Source: Gambelia wislizenii
Lineage: Eukaryota > Chordata > Lepidosauria > Squamata > Crotaphytidae
Assembly (NCBI GenBank): GCA_030847615.1
Contig: JAUMIR010000001.1
Span: 268,521,187 to 268,585,186 of the forward strand
DNA length: 64,000 nt
Reading direction: 5' to 3'
Shown here piece by piece: positions 35,391 through 47,703 of the stretch (position 1 is the first letter of the stretch; each line of letters starts with the position of its first letter). The position numbers and the translations under genes are program-made. The notes beneath the pieces are model-generated. The model was not told the origin of the DNA, ran no database searches, and worked only from the letters and a program-made list of their open reading frames with translations.

Positions 35391-36230
35391 CTTCTGACGC
35401 TGTGGCATTTTTCTGGGCAAACCTGTTGAAGTATTATTGTCCAGAGCAAGTTCACAGCTTCCCTGTGGAGATTTTTAATGTGCCTGCTTTCTCTTGTGAT
35501 CCAGGAAGCTAGCTCTTCTTTCAAATTCTATGACCTCTTGCCTGCACTAAAATCATCACTAATTTCTCAGTGTTGAACAAAAGCACTTAGTATTGCTCTG
35601 GGTGGTTTGTGAAGTGCTACAGGTGTATTTTATAATTTATGTATTCCCAGAAGTACCATTATGCAGAGGGAGGCAATTGCCTCACCTTGGCAGCTGCTGC
35701 TCCCAAGCTTCCTTACCATTCCACTTTTTTGAAGGCTAATCCTATATATACCACACACACTGCCCTACAGCCTGTAAACTAGTCTGCTGCCCATTGTCCT
35801 GTTGCCAAGTTTTAAATGACAGTCCAGATTCCATACATGGAATAGAAGAAGGCTGCCATTTTGTCCTTTGCCTCAGTCAGGCACACTGTCTTTGGTCACC
35901 CTGAGTTTGTTGCAGTCTCCTTGAATAGTTTCCTCTGTACTCTTTTATCATTGGCATTAAACACAAATTTATGTCTATTTGAAATTCACAGTTCCTTGTT
36001 TTTCCCCCATTTAGTGTTGTAACATATGAGTCTGTCTGCTTATGCCCTAATGAAGGGTGAGTCCAGCAGTGATAACACTCAAGTACATTTTGTTATTATT
36101 AATAATACTTAAATATTTCTTGATTGTGGATGAAGCTTCTTCTTGGATGGCAATGTCCAAACACTTGTTTTCCAAACACTTGAAAAACAGATGACATAGT
36201 ATCTGATGAAAATTTGATTGCTGAAGGGGA
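35391..36230. other. intergenic, nothing recognised
   Basis: No gene or clear repeat. Confidence 0.4.
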
Positions 36231-36408
36231 GGAATAATTAAGAATATTGACTTGTCTTAACTTGTTTTAACTTGTTATGTATTTAATATATTTTTAGTTT
36301 ATTTAAATTATTTTTATTGACTGGCATTCTCTTCATTATTTATGCAATGTTAAGCTGGTCTTATGAGCCTATTTGTGATTTTGTTTGCTATACCAAAAAT
36401 ACTTACAG

Positions 36409-36632
36409 AGAGCCAGTGTGGTATAGTGATTTAAGTGTTGGATTAGGACTTCGGGAGACCAGCTCAGAAATGGAAACTGACTTGGTGATATTTGGCAAGT
36501 CACAATCTCTCAGCTCCAGATGAAAGCAATGGCAAGCCTCCTCATAATAAATCCTGTCAAGAAAATACAATGATAGGTTTGCCTTAGGGTCACCATAAGT
36601 CAGAAATGACATGAAGGCACACAACAACAAAC
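36409..36632 (+). repeat. Sauria-type SINE (sense)
   Basis: Head gagccagtgtggtatagtga and ttcgggagaccagc, body agtcacaatctctcagctcc, tail gggtcaccataagtcagaaa then tgacatgaaggcacacaaca. Confidence 0.92.
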
Positions 36633-38170
36633 TAATACTTGCATGGCAAGACATATTATATATACATGATATATTGGAAAACAATATGAAATCCAACAAA
36701 ATCTGAGTACATGAAGCCTGAGGCTAATTAGCTTATTACTTATAAGCAACCAAAGATTCAAAAAAAATGTGAAGGATGTGGACACTGGTAGTTAAATGTA
36801 TCACAAGAATTTATTGAGTTCCAAATGTAGATTTTAATCATGATTATTTTCTTGTACCATCTTATGGGAATGAGGAAATGCTTTAGATGAGATTTTGTGT
36901 TTACATTTGGGGAGGGGATACATATATGTTGGGGGGGGGGCTCAGCAAAGGATTTTAATTTGTATTCATCCATTTCCTGGAAATTAAAACTGTATTTTTC
37001 AGTATGTAGAATAGGTATATCTAGAGTACTGTAAGATCTATGTCTTTTTACAAAGCAGAAAATATCTCACCTGTTTGCTGGAAAGCATATTTTTTATTTT
37101 CAAATATCTGGTAAAGTTTTAGTTCAGTGGGAATTTTTTATGTCATAGATATAGAAATAACAGAAACACGTATCTGCACATATGTCTGGGTGCATACATA
37201 CACACATAAGATTAGAACTTTTTTAAACTGAAGGCATTTTTAATTTGTATTTTTGTGTGTGTGTTCTTCATCATTTTCCTGCTAAGGGAAGAAACTCATC
37301 ATGAGCAGGAGCGTCCCATCTGTTTGTAAGATGCCCTGAGACTAGTTTTCCTCTTGTTTACATAGTTGAAACTGCAAATAAATTCCTCTGAGAACGTAAT
37401 AATATGGTTTTCCAGATAACTGATTTTTTTTAACCCCAATATGACCCTGTCATGGTATCACATGATTGCAGGAGAGATTAGGAGGGTTTAAATGGCATTA
37501 ACAACCACTGTCAAATACTTAACCACTGTGTTAAGTTTAAAAAAAAAGGTGTTATAAGCAGTACCATGCAGGGCATGGTGCAGGAGGATTCCATGAATGG
37601 TCACTGTCAAATGCTGGGGAATTCAATTATCTATCAACCTGAAAGACAAAGTAACAGTGGCCTGTTCAATGCTGTAAATATGACTGGGGTTATTAATCAG
37701 TCCAGATCTCTTTATACTGCTCTGCATTCATTAAGACTGCTGTCTTCAACACAATTAGTAGTCCTTGAGAGACACTGCATATAATTTTTGGTGCCTCTTT
37801 TCTCACTACTGGAATTCCAATGTAGTAACCATACCATGTAGATCTCTTTCTCCCCCACCCCCAATTTTTCAAAGGCCTTTTTTCTTCAAAATTCACTTTA
37901 TCCCATCAACATTGATGGTGCTATTGTACTGGGGCTGTAGGAATAGTTAGTATTTATATTTTGCTGGGTGCAGCAGGGCTACTGCAATATGATTTTATGC
38001 AGGAATAATTGCTCAGGATTCTCTAGTAAGGTGTTTTTTTTAAAGCCTTATATTTATTATCTCTGGAAATCCATCTTGGAACAGGAATGGAGACAGACAA
38101 AAGGAGCTGAACTATAATTAATTACAACAGCCTGAAAAGCTGGTTCCTATGTTTGGGGTTAAGCTGTTTC
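36633..38170. other. intergenic, nothing recognised
   Basis: G-run at about 36930. No gene or clear repeat. Confidence 0.4.
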
Positions 38171-38228
38171 TTCTGTTGTCACTGTTGTTGTTGTATGCTT
38201 TCAAGTCGTTCCCAGCTTATGTCAACTC

Positions 38229-38811
38229 TAAGGACTTTATCAGATGCGACAAATATGGTATCATAACGACGTCTAATGATTGTGAAAGGGTGCACATACC
38301 AGATGACGTTGTCCTTTCTCAATCATGTAAAGTCCAAACGCCGTTCTTTTTTATTGATGGCCCAAGCCATCGATAGATCAGCCGTGGTGCCTTGTTGCTA
38401 GCATTGCCAGCGTTTGAAACTTTGCGCCATTGTGCTCAGTGAATACAGCGTCAATTGGCAGAACACTTCCGGGTAAGAGCAGGACAGCCAGGTAGGGGAC
38501 AGTCTTTTTTTTAAAACTCCCCAGTTTACTTGTAATTTTTAAAGTGTGTTTATGTGCTTGTGTTTACGTTTTATGTCTTTGTCTTTCTTTGACTTTTAAA
38601 TTTGCTGCACTGGTGTCTTCTCACAAGAATCAGTGAGATATCAACCCCAGAAGTGGAAAGAGCTCCAGTCGTGCTCCGTTACTTCTGGGGGTGCCACATT
38701 GGCACTGGTAAAGGTAGGTCTGGTGGGGGGGGGTTCTTCTGCCAGCTTAAAAATGACATAAAATATGCAAGCAAAAGAGTGTTTAGGGGGAATAATCTGA
38801 TAAAGTCCTAA
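38229..38811 (+). mobile_element. GGACTTTATCAGA-family MITE, copy B, 3-bp duplication TAA
   Basis: The 577-bp element at 38232-38808 starts ggactttatcagatgcgaca and ends taatctgataaagtcc. TAA flanks it at 38229-38231 and 38809-38811. The uninterrupted SINE consensus around the site (ccctaaggtgaac) confirms the duplication. Confidence 0.9.
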
Positions 38812-38940
38812 GGTAACCCTATCATGGCAAGATTTGTTCAGAGGAGTTTTTCTATTGCCTTCCTCTGAGGCTGAGAGAACATGACTTGCCCAAGGTGGGG
38901 TTTCCATGGCTAAGCAGGGATTGGAACTTTTTGAATCAAT

Positions 38941-39479
38941 GGACTTTACTAGACCACCAACCCCAAATGTTCTTTTGCCGGCATATTCTGCTGTGTTTTT
39001 ATGCCGACAAAAGAATGCCCCATACCACACTTACCTATAAGCCCAGCAAAAAGCAGCCCCAGCAATGAACAAGGAGTGAATGGAGCTCTATTCACTTCCT
39101 CATCTGAAATCTCATGCATTCTTGTGAGAATGCCTAGCACGGGAAATTTTTAAAAACTAAACAAAAATAACACAAAAAAGTTACACTAAGCACATAAACA
39201 CACTTAAAATCTTCCAAGTAAACCAGGAAGGGTCATAAAAAGAGCATCACCTACCTGGATGTCACAATCTCACCCGGAAGTGTTCTGGTCAGTCTGGCCA
39301 TTCACGTTGTAATAACGTGGGGGGAAAGGCACGAGGCTTCATACACTGTCAATGCTGGCAAAAAATCACCACAGCCACCAGTACATAAATGCAAACAGAT
39401 GACATCATCTGATATGCATGCCCTTTTGCATGTATATGGCATCATTATGACACCGTATTTCATGTATCTGATAAAGTCC
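38941..39479 (-). mobile_element. GGACTTTATCAGA-family MITE, copy C
   Basis: 539 bp, starts ggactttactagaccacc and ends tgtatctgataaagtcc. Reverse orientation to copy B, in the same SINE. The target duplication is not readable. Confidence 0.85.
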
Positions 39480-39535
39480 CTAGTCCAACACTCAAAGCAC
39501 TACATTATGTTGGTTTTGGATTAATCCAGTGACTG

Positions 39536-39895
39536 TTATTGGAGCTAGAGCACCATGACTGCTCCTTTGTCAATAGTAATAAAGAGTCTGACTAACCACT
39601 TCAACATGGAACAAGAGACCTTAGCAGGTAAATAGGTAGCAAAGGATCTAAGTAACAGATTTAAGGAAAAACTAAAGGAAGGGGAACTGCAGGGATGGTC
39701 TAGCTCCACATTGTCCATCTCCCCCTGCCCAATGATCACTATAGACAATATTGGTGCTTCTTTGCTTCCAACTGGTGTCTTACACTATCAAAAACTGAGT
39801 CCCTACGCATTCTTCCTTCCCTCTGTCTTCATTCAAGGTATTTCTGGACAAAAGCACAGATGTGTGCACTTGTATATTTATTTTTACATAAAAGT
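39536..39895. other. intergenic, nothing recognised
   Basis: No gene or clear repeat. Confidence 0.4.
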
Positions 39896-39899
39896 GTGA

Positions 39900-41515
39900 T
39901 ATGCAGAAAAATGTTTATGAAATGCCTGTATCTTGTGGAAACAGTTACAGATTTCTAATTAAAGCCTGCCAGAAAATATGGAAACAAAATAATGCCCCAG
40001 AGGTCGGAAATGCTCAAGATATATTTCAAACCCCAAGAAAGGGAACACCAAATACTGCAGTAACCATCACACCATTGCATTAATCTCCCAAGCAAGTAAA
40101 GTAATGCTCAGTATTTTGCAACCAAGACTTTTATCATATTGATGTCCAAATTGGGTTCAGAAAAGGAAGAGGCACTAGAGATCATATTGCAAACATATGT
40201 TGGATAATGGAACACACCAAGGAGTTTCAGAAGATAATAGCAAAGTCTTTGTGTAGATCATTTTAAAAAATAACTGTTGATCACTCTAAAAGAAATTAGT
40301 GTGCCACAATGTTTGATTATCTTGCTGCATAATGTATACATAGGATAAGAGGCCACTGTTAAGACAGAATATGAAAAAAACAGAATGGTTTCCCACTGGC
40401 AAAGGAGTAGACAAGATTATATTTTATCTCCCTATCTGTTTCATTTATGAGTAGAACATATCATACAGGAAGATGGATTCAACTCAGAAGAAGTAGGTGT
40501 GAAAACTAGAAGCAGAAACACCAGCAATTTAAGATATTCAGATTATGTCATATTACTAGCAAAAAATAGCAAAGACTTGGAACAACTATTGAGGTAAGTC
40601 AAGAAAGGAAGTGCAGAAGCAGTGTTACAGATGAACATTAAGAAAACAAAAATAAGGACCAGAGATGATTTACATAACTTTAAAGTGGAAGATAAGACGT
40701 TGAAATTGTCAAAGATTTTCTATACTTTGTTTTAATCACAAATCAAAATGCAAACTGTAGCCAAGAAATCAAAAGAAAACTAGGACTTGGAGAGGCAGTT
40801 ATGAAGAAACTCGATAACATCCTCAAGTGTAAAGATATATCAGTGAATACTCAAGTAAGTATTGCCTGCATCATTATATTTCCAATGTCTATGTATGGTG
40901 ATGAAAGCTGGACAGTAAAGAAAGCTGGCAGGAAGACAACCAATACTTCTGAAATGTGGTGATAGAGAAGAGTTCTACAGATATCTTGGACTACCAAAAT
41001 GACCAATGAACGGCTCCTAGAGCAAATCAAGCCTGAAGTCTCCCTGGAAGCAAAAATGACCAAACTGAGGCTATCATATGTGAAGTCGAAGTCTTTCACA
41101 TCTGACAGCCATAGATTTTTCTTGGTTTTTTTCCGGGCTATGAGGCCATCTTCTGGAATAGTTTCTTTCTGATGTTTTGCCTGCACAGATGCAGGCTAAA
41201 CGTCAGAAAGAAACTATTCCAGAACATGGCCTCACAGCCCGGGGGGGGGGGGAACCAGGAAAATCTATGAGGCTATCATACTTTGTCTATATTATGAGAT
41301 GACATGACTCATTAGAAAAAACAATAATGCTTGGCAAATTGGGAGACAGTAGGAAAAGAGGAAGATTGCATTACAAATGGATAGACTCAATGAAGGAAAC
41401 CACAGCCATGAGTTTGCAGGACCTGAACAGAGCTGTTGATGATAGGGTGTCTTGCAGTCTCTCATTCATAAGGTTACCATAAGACAAAGCTGACAGGAGG
41501 GCAACTAACAACAGT
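39900..41515 (+). mobile_element. BovB/RTE LINE, 5'-truncated (sense)
   Basis: Decayed reverse transcriptase: aattgggttcagaaaaggaa then gaggcactagagatcat (the GFRKGRGTRD motif), cttatctgttt-type block ctccctatctgtttcattta after acaagattatattttatctc (GCILSPYLFN region), and atattcagattatgtcatat (the Y-S-D-Y version of the YADD box). The C-terminal part follows (atgtatggtgatgaaagctg; gcttggcaaattgggagaca). It ends accataagacaaagctgaca, ggagggcaactaacaacag, the BovB 3' tail that the Sauria-type SINEs share. Many frameshifts and stops. A Penelope fragment interrupts it at 41079. Confidence 0.88.
41066..41280. mobile_element. Penelope-like terminal inverted insertion with 13-bp target duplication
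   Basis: The exact 13-bp repeat tgaggctatcata (41066-41078, 41268-41280) flanks 189 bp. The left part reads gtgaagtcgaagtctttcac and cttggtttttttccgggcta to ttttgcctgcacagatgcag. The right part is its inverted copy (gcaggctaaacgtcagaaag to ctcacagcccgggg). This is the Penelope-like terminal region seen at 8255-8440, present twice tail to tail. The ribozyme core is damaged here (TAAA instead of GAAA). Confidence 0.85.
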
Positions 41516-42715
41516 CTGGTGGAGCCAGTCAGTTATAGATTTAAGGTGGCTGGCTTGAAAGTGGGAGTGGGGGGGCTTCCTTGAACAAATAGGATTAAAA
41601 GCTCCCTGAAGCTCCCTGAACATAAATGGCTTATCTCTCTAGAAGTCACTATAAAGTATTCCTGCTTTTCCTTGTTTTGTTTTTAACTGGTCCATTTCAG
41701 CATTATCTATTTACTTCACATCAAAAAGATAAGATGGGGGGAGAGAATATGAAATGTGAAGTTCTTAAGATGGAGTAGCACGCAAGTTCAATAAGATTCA
41801 TCAGCCCGTTGAAGCGTTGCTAGACATATTCTCTCCCTGAAATTCTGAACACAAGAGTCACAGAAATGTAATTAATGCCATTACTATAATGTCTTAGTGG
41901 GTGTTCAATTGTCTCCATGTTTGCTGTGGGAATATCTGTAAAGGAGAAATACTCGGTATATAACTTATTTTGAAAACAAAGCGGGGGTGGTGGTTGGTCT
42001 TTAGAACACTATAATAAGATTTGAATCTGTTTTTGTTTTTGTTATTGAAATGCTGATGAGAAGTTGTAGTCTTGATGGTGCTTATTGTAAGAGCATTTTG
42101 AAAATAAGGTTTGTAATATTAATATTTTGTCTTTGACTGAGCTTTGGAAGCAGAAGCCACAATGATGTGGCAGATGCATGACTGTCCTCTTCCTCAGACC
42201 ATCCCTTAATGACAGAAAACATGTTTTGAATACAGAATGGTTCAGACATTCTCCAGTCAAAATGTTACCTTTCCTAAACCCTGGTTTGTTGGTGTGTCAT
42301 TTCTGCACCCGATGCACTGGTGAAGTGAGAGTAGGAATGGGAACAATATTCAATTATATTTGAAAAATGGTCCAAAAAGCATGTTTCTCAAGTGTTGGGG
42401 AAACCCTGACAAGGAGAATCCTGGACTGATATGATAAGAATCTTCACAGTTTGGGACTTAATCTGCCCAAAATTTGCACATGGGGGGGGGTTGTGCAGAA
42501 AATATTATTTTCTGTGAAGAAAATGTTGTTTTGTACACACACAAAGCACCACACACACACACAGACAGAGATGGATTTTGCACAGAATGAGTTCTGAATG
42601 GTGAATAGTCACTGAAAACTGAGCAGGTGGAAGAAGCTGCTCACAGCCTCGTGGTCATCATACTTCTTACCACATACACCCTTCCAGCAGACAACACAGT
42701 GAAACTTAGAAGGAA
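41516..42715. other. intergenic, nothing recognised
   Basis: Includes a short tandem repeat agctccctga (41611-41638) and a G-run at 42482. No gene seen. Confidence 0.4.
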
Positions 42716-42724
42716 GGGATATGT

Positions 42725-43540
42725 GTGTGTGCACGTGTGTGTGTGTGTGTGCCTTCAAGTTGCTTACGGTGACCCCATGAATCTCATGAGTTCTCTTAGG
42801 CAATAAATACTTAGGACTTTATCAGATGCACTAAATATGGTGTTGTAATGATGCCACATAAACATGAAAGAGTACACGTACCAAATGATGTCACCCTTTC
42901 ACTTTTACATCTTGTCCTTCAGCTGATCTATTTTATTGATGGCCCATGCCATCAATAGATCGGCTGTACCATTTTTTGCCAGCGCAGGTGGCGTATGTAA
43001 CCTCACATCTTTTTTCCCCACGTACTTACCTCATGAATGGCTGGAGCAGATAGAACACCTCCGGGTGAGATCGTGACATTCAGGTAGGTGACACACTTTT
43101 TATGACGCTCCGTGGGTTACTTGGAAGTTTTTAAGTGTCTGCATGTGCTTGATGTAACTTTTTATGTTTTATGTTATATTTTTAAATTTTCCACATGATG
43201 AAGTCTTGTGGGATTTCAAAGGAGGAAGTGAACAGGGCTTCGTTCACTTCCTCGTCATTGGTGGGGAAGCCTTCTACTGGGAGAGAAAGTAAGTGTGGTG
43301 GAGGGCATTCTTTTGCTAGCATAAAAATTATTTTTTCTTATGCCAGCAAAAGAACATTTAAAGGAGCTTGTCTGATAAAGTCCTCAGAGGTGGTTTTGCC
43401 AGTTCCTTCCTCTGAAATATAGCCCACAACACTTGGTATTCATTAGTGGTTGCTCATCCAAGAACTAACCAGAGCTGACTGTGCTTAGCTTCCAAGATCA
43501 GATGGAATCTGGTCCCATTAAGGTATTTAGACCCCTAAAC
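42725..43540 (-). repeat. 5S-Sauria SINE (antisense) split by a MITE
   Basis: Pieces 42725-42813 (gtgtgccttcaagttgctta, cggtgaccccatgaatctca) and 43384-43540 (tcagaggtggttttgccagt, tcatccaagaactaaccaga, cttccaagatcagatggaat) form one element whose 5S-like head lies at the right. The MITE copy D fills the gap. Confidence 0.88.
42811..43386 (+). mobile_element. GGACTTTATCAGA-family MITE, copy D, 3-bp duplication TTA/TCA
   Basis: The 570-bp element at 42814-43383 starts ggactttatcagatgcacta and ends cttgtctgataaagtcc. The left flank TTA and right flank TCA differ by one base. The intact SINE reads actcagaggtgg at this place, so the duplication was TCA. Confidence 0.88.
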
Positions 43541-44565
43541 AGAAAGATACATACCCAAAATAGAGGATTGGGCAGCCTTACCCCCTAATCCCCTTAGCAG
43601 AGTGAAATAAACCTGGGTGAGAATCCGGATAACTAGATGTTTGGTTCAAGTAAACTGTAGAGAACCAGTACTAACAGTTCCATAGAGTGAAGTATAATAC
43701 CTGTGTGGATTCCTCCAAGTTAGTCACGATCACCAGTAATTTCACTGGCTACAACTAAATCTGGCTCCAACCCAGTACCCATCCCACATTTAGAGACAAT
43801 AGAGATGCCTGCCTTGTCTCTGTTTCAATAAGAATATTTATGTAAAGAAAGAGGAACAGGAATATGCCTTTTGAGTGTCATGAATGAACAAAGGAATCCA
43901 TGAAAAGAAGGTGGAAATGAGATATGAAGGATGCCTTGAATGTTGCTGATATTCACCAAAGCATGAGTCCATTGTCCTTTGTTATTCTTATGAATGCATG
44001 CATATCAAAGGGCTGGAACAAATGTCTAAATAGATAATTTAAGAAAAAACAAACATTGACACATGTAAGATGAGGGTTCACAATTCAGTGTAAGCATATA
44101 AGCAGATGCCACTCCCTGGCACAGAAATTATGGAAAGTTTTTTTGTTTTTTAATCCAGGCAGCTCCTGTAACATGAAGAACTGAGCATAAACACCAGAGG
44201 ACATTGGAAATAAAAAGATAATGAGATAGCAGGTTGAAATTGTAGATGCTGCTTCAAAGATACATGTACAATACTTCAGGGGACCTATTTCATATAAATA
44301 CTACCCCCAAACACCATCAAATTGCCTACAACTTCTCCTCCTACATCCATGTTGCTAGTTTGCTGCTAGACCCTCAGAACACCTCTACTACAGGAATCTC
44401 TGCCTATAGGACAGGTGTCATATCACCCATCATCCCCTCACTCTATCCCCCATCCAAATACTTCCTGCTATTTTTGATTAACCTTGTGTGAGTGTCTGAA
44501 GTCTGAATGTTTGTGTGAGTGCTGTTGATGTTAATTTCCAATAAAGATAATTTAATTGTACCTTT
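43541..44565. other. intergenic, nothing recognised
   Basis: No gene or clear repeat. Confidence 0.4.
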
Positions 44566-44568
44566 TGG

Positions 44569-45376
44569 CTTATAGTTTCCTCCTTACTGGGAAGCATAAT
44601 CTCCTCAGATGCCAAGATTGACAAAGAGATCGATCACAGATTAGCAAAGGCATATAGTGCATTTGGAAGACTTCACTAAAGAGTCTGGAGTAATAAACAC
44701 CTGAGGCGAAGCACAAAAATCAGTGTGTATAGAGCCATCGTAATGTCTATCCTCCTTTACGGATCTGAAACATGGGTCACCTATCGCCACCACCTACGAC
44801 TCCTCGAGCGCTTTCATCAGCGCTGCCTACGCACAATCCTAAATATACACTGGACTGACTATGTGACGAATGTTGCTGTCCTTGAGCAAGCAGGGATCAC
44901 CAGCATTGAGGCCATGATATTGAGAACACAGCTGCGCTGGGCAGGGCACGTTTCTAGGATGGAGGACCATCGCCTCCCAAAAATACTACTCTACGGTGAA
45001 CTCGCCACGGGTCAGCGTAAGAGGGGCGCTCCAAAAAAGCGATACAAAGACTCCCTGAAACAACATCTCAGGCTTGGCCAAATTGATCACCAACAGTGGT
45101 CCGCCCTGGCCTCACATCGGGAGGCATGGAGACGCACTATCCACAATGCTGCAGCCTTATTTGAGAACTCACGACGAACAAGTCTTGAAGAGAAACGACA
45201 ACGCAGAAAGAATCACAACCCAAAAACATCACCCAAGGAGACCTTCTGCTGTGCTTTTTGCAACCGGACTTGTTTATCTCGGATTGGCCTTTTTAGTCAT
45301 CAGCGCGCTTGCAGAAAGCGCGGGATGAGTCCTTCCTGAATCTTCGTTTGCGAAGAAAAGCCAGAGAGAGAGAGAC
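44569..45376 (+). mobile_element. non-LTR retrotransposon 3' end: RT C-terminal region with CCHC-type zinc finger
   Basis: An open frame of 204 codons (44725-45339) contains SILLYGSETW, then LLERFHQRCLRTIL, QLRWAGHVSRMEDHRLPK and LYGELATGQRKRGAPKKRYK, the conserved C-terminal region after the reverse transcriptase of RTE/jockey-related LINEs. A finger C-x2-C-x12-H-x3-C (residues 176, 179, 192, 196) lies near the C-terminus and could bind nucleic acid. The frame continues upstream to about 44569 with one TAA (44678-44680, after FGRLH), so it is a broken remnant of a longer ORF, 5'-truncated before the catalytic core. The frame is unusually clean and GC-rich for this window, suggesting a young copy. 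It ends in (AG)n. I do not name the family. Confidence 0.85.
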
Positions 45377-45519
45377 TATCAGTATACATAGCTTAAAAGG
45401 TCCTGCTGTTGCCCGTAGTCTTGCTGCCATAGCTGAGCTAATTAAATATTCCCCATATTAATATTTGGACATTAGAGTGTCCCCCATATCCCCACACAAT
45501 CCGGGTAACAAAACACTGT
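45377..45519. other. short unassigned gap
   Basis: No feature seen between the LINE tail and the foldback MITE. Confidence 0.4.
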
Positions 45520-45660
45520 GGAGATTATCAGACGTGGCAAACAACACAAGAGGAGCACATGAGGATGATGTTACTGTCCCATGAATGGGTCCCAGTTTCA
45601 GACAACATTGCCATCCACACATGCTGACTCCACGCTGCAGCCACAAGTAAGGCATCACCT

Positions 45661-47703
45661 TTCTTTTTTAAAAAAATTCATTTTTATTAAATAAAAAATA
45701 ATTGATTACACTATAAAATATGTACTTATAAGAAAGAAAACTCATATTATGTTACATTATACATTCCTTGATCTTTCTTCTTACATTATTTTTTTCAAAC
45801 AAATAAGATATTATTAATTAGCAAGATAGTTATCACATTACATAAAACTATTGGTATCATACCATATACTTTGTGCTTCCCACCTCCCTTTTCTCTTGTA
45901 TTAACCTTAACATAATATTTACACATTTTAATTTCTGTTTACCTCTTTAAGCATCTATTGTACTGAGGACTTTATCATATATATGCAAACTTTCTTACAG
46001 ATTCATATCTTTGGGTTGCTTGTGATTAATATTGAATCTCTTTTTGCTATTTTTAAAATTTCCTATAGAAAATACATCTAGTTTCAAAAGGTCAATTTTC
46101 CTATGTATGTATATAAAAAAGTAGAAAATTAAAGTTATTATTTTATATAAATAAAGTTGTTTGATTTCTCTCAACAATGTTTTATAAATATTATATCTAT
46201 ATATTGTATGATTATACAATTGTATTTCTTCTTCCCATACTTAAATTACCATATTTTATCATACTTAAATTATCATATCCAATGTTCCTTATAATAATCT
46301 ACTACTTTTGACCTTTGATCTTCAAATCTTTGAAGTGAGTGGTTTGTTAATAATATAGTGAATTTATCCATGAGCATCATCTCGCTCACTTATGTCAACC
46401 AATCTTCCAACAAAGGAATATTGTTTAATTTCCAATTGTTAGCATATATATTATCCTTGCCACCATAATCATATAAAGTACAACTCTTTTATATTTCCCT
46501 TCTGCTGTCTTATCTGTAATGTTCAATAAATATAGTTCAGGTGTCAGTTCAAAGTTCAAGTTAAATATTTTAGTTATTGTATCATGGATTTTCCAAAATT
46601 TTCTTGCTTTTTCACAAGACCACCATGCATGATAGAAAGGACATTTTCAGACACGACTTATAGCGCAACAATTGAGCAGGAGAGCTTCGCCGCTGCAGCG
46701 CGGCAGGGGGCCCATTTCAGACGATGTCGTTCCTGCGGCAAAATTGTCCATGTCACTTCCATTTAGGATTGGAGCCGGCTGCACCATATTCTGCCAGATT
46801 TTATTCACGGCCAAATCTGGCAGAATATGGCATGGCAGGCTCCAATCCTAAACAGAAGTGACACGGACAATTTCGCCGCAGGAAAGACGTTGTCTGAAAT
46901 GGACCCCCTGCTGCGCTGCAGCGGCGAAGCTCTCCCACTCAATTATTGCGCTGTAAGTCACGTCTGAAAATGTCCAAAGTTCCTTTATGGGTTCTGCATT
47001 TCTAACATTTTCCATCATTTTTTGGGGGGGCGGTCATTCTAGCTAGTTTGGATGGTGTTATGTACCATTGGTAGTACATTTTATAATAATTTTCTTTCAA
47101 ATCATTACTTAAAGTAAATTTTAGATTTGCATTCCAAAATTTCTCCCAATCTGAAGGTTGTATGGTATGCCCTATATTTTGCATCCATTGGACTTCACGT
47201 TCCTTTATTGTCTCTGTTTCCATCTGTCTTTTTAGAAATAGGAAATAGTTTATATAATTTTGATATTAAATTATTTTCCTTTGTTAGTATTATTTCGCCT
47301 AACTCTGATTTTTCCTTGCTTAGTCCCATCATCTTAATTGCCATTTTTGTTTTTTTTCATATACCATTTTCATATACCATTGACATTGTTTTTCATAAAC
47401 CATTGACAAATTACTCCTTCTTGATGCAATTCTTCTCTAGTTTTCATCTTAGGCGTATTATTTTCCCAAATTATAAAATCTTTAAAGGTTAGCCATTTTG
47501 TCTGATTCATTAAGTCCTGTTTTACAAAAGCTTCATGTGGAGAAGCCCATTCAGGTATTTCTCTATAATACTGAATCTTGATTTTTGCCATATTTTTATA
47601 AGTGTCTTCCTAATACAATGATCATCGAACTCTGTTTTTCCCCCATTTGTCATACCATAGATATGTGTGCCATCTGTAAGTATTATCTGCTCCTTCTAGG
47701 CAT
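45661..47703 (-). mobile_element. L1 LINE, 5'-truncated (antisense)
   Basis: The minus strand encodes decayed L1 ORF2 C-terminal segments: at 47591-47370 SIIEKYLNG-type context with WLTFKDFIIWENNTPKMKTR, and at 47223-47002 WEKFWNANLKFTLSNDLKE followed by NYYKMYYQWYITPSKLARM, and then an AWWSCEKARKFWKI block split by a palindrome. The 3' UTR and T-rich end lie at 45661-46300. The endonuclease and RT core are missing. It sits inside the foldback MITE. Confidence 0.88.
46636..46978. mobile_element. 337-bp palindromic MITE (P2) inside L1, 3-bp duplication AAA
   Basis: The element at 46639-46975 starts ggacattttcagacacgact and ends cacgtctgaaaatgtcc, flanked by AAA (46636-46638, 46976-46978). The arms of about 160 bp pair almost completely (ctgcagcgcggcaggg against the right-arm complement; ttaggattggagcc against ggctccaatcctaa). 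It is GC-rich inside an AT-rich L1, which removes any doubt that it is a separate insertion. Confidence 0.92.

Larger units (their letters stand above)
38185..39535 (-). repeat. Sauria-type SINE (antisense) split in three by two MITEs
   Basis: Pieces at 38185-38231 (ttgttgttgtatgctttcaa, tcgttcccagcttatgtcaa), 38809-38940 (aaggtaaccctatcatggca to catggctaagcagggattgg) and 39480-39535 (ctagtccaacactcaaagca) join into one SINE read backwards. The gaps are two copies of one MITE family in opposite orientations. Confidence 0.85.

Noticed and set aside
44725..45339. 204-codon frame considered as a host gene
   Set aside because: Its motifs are those of a non-LTR retrotransposon C-terminal region, the frame continues upstream through a stop, and its tail recurs at 25.3 kb.
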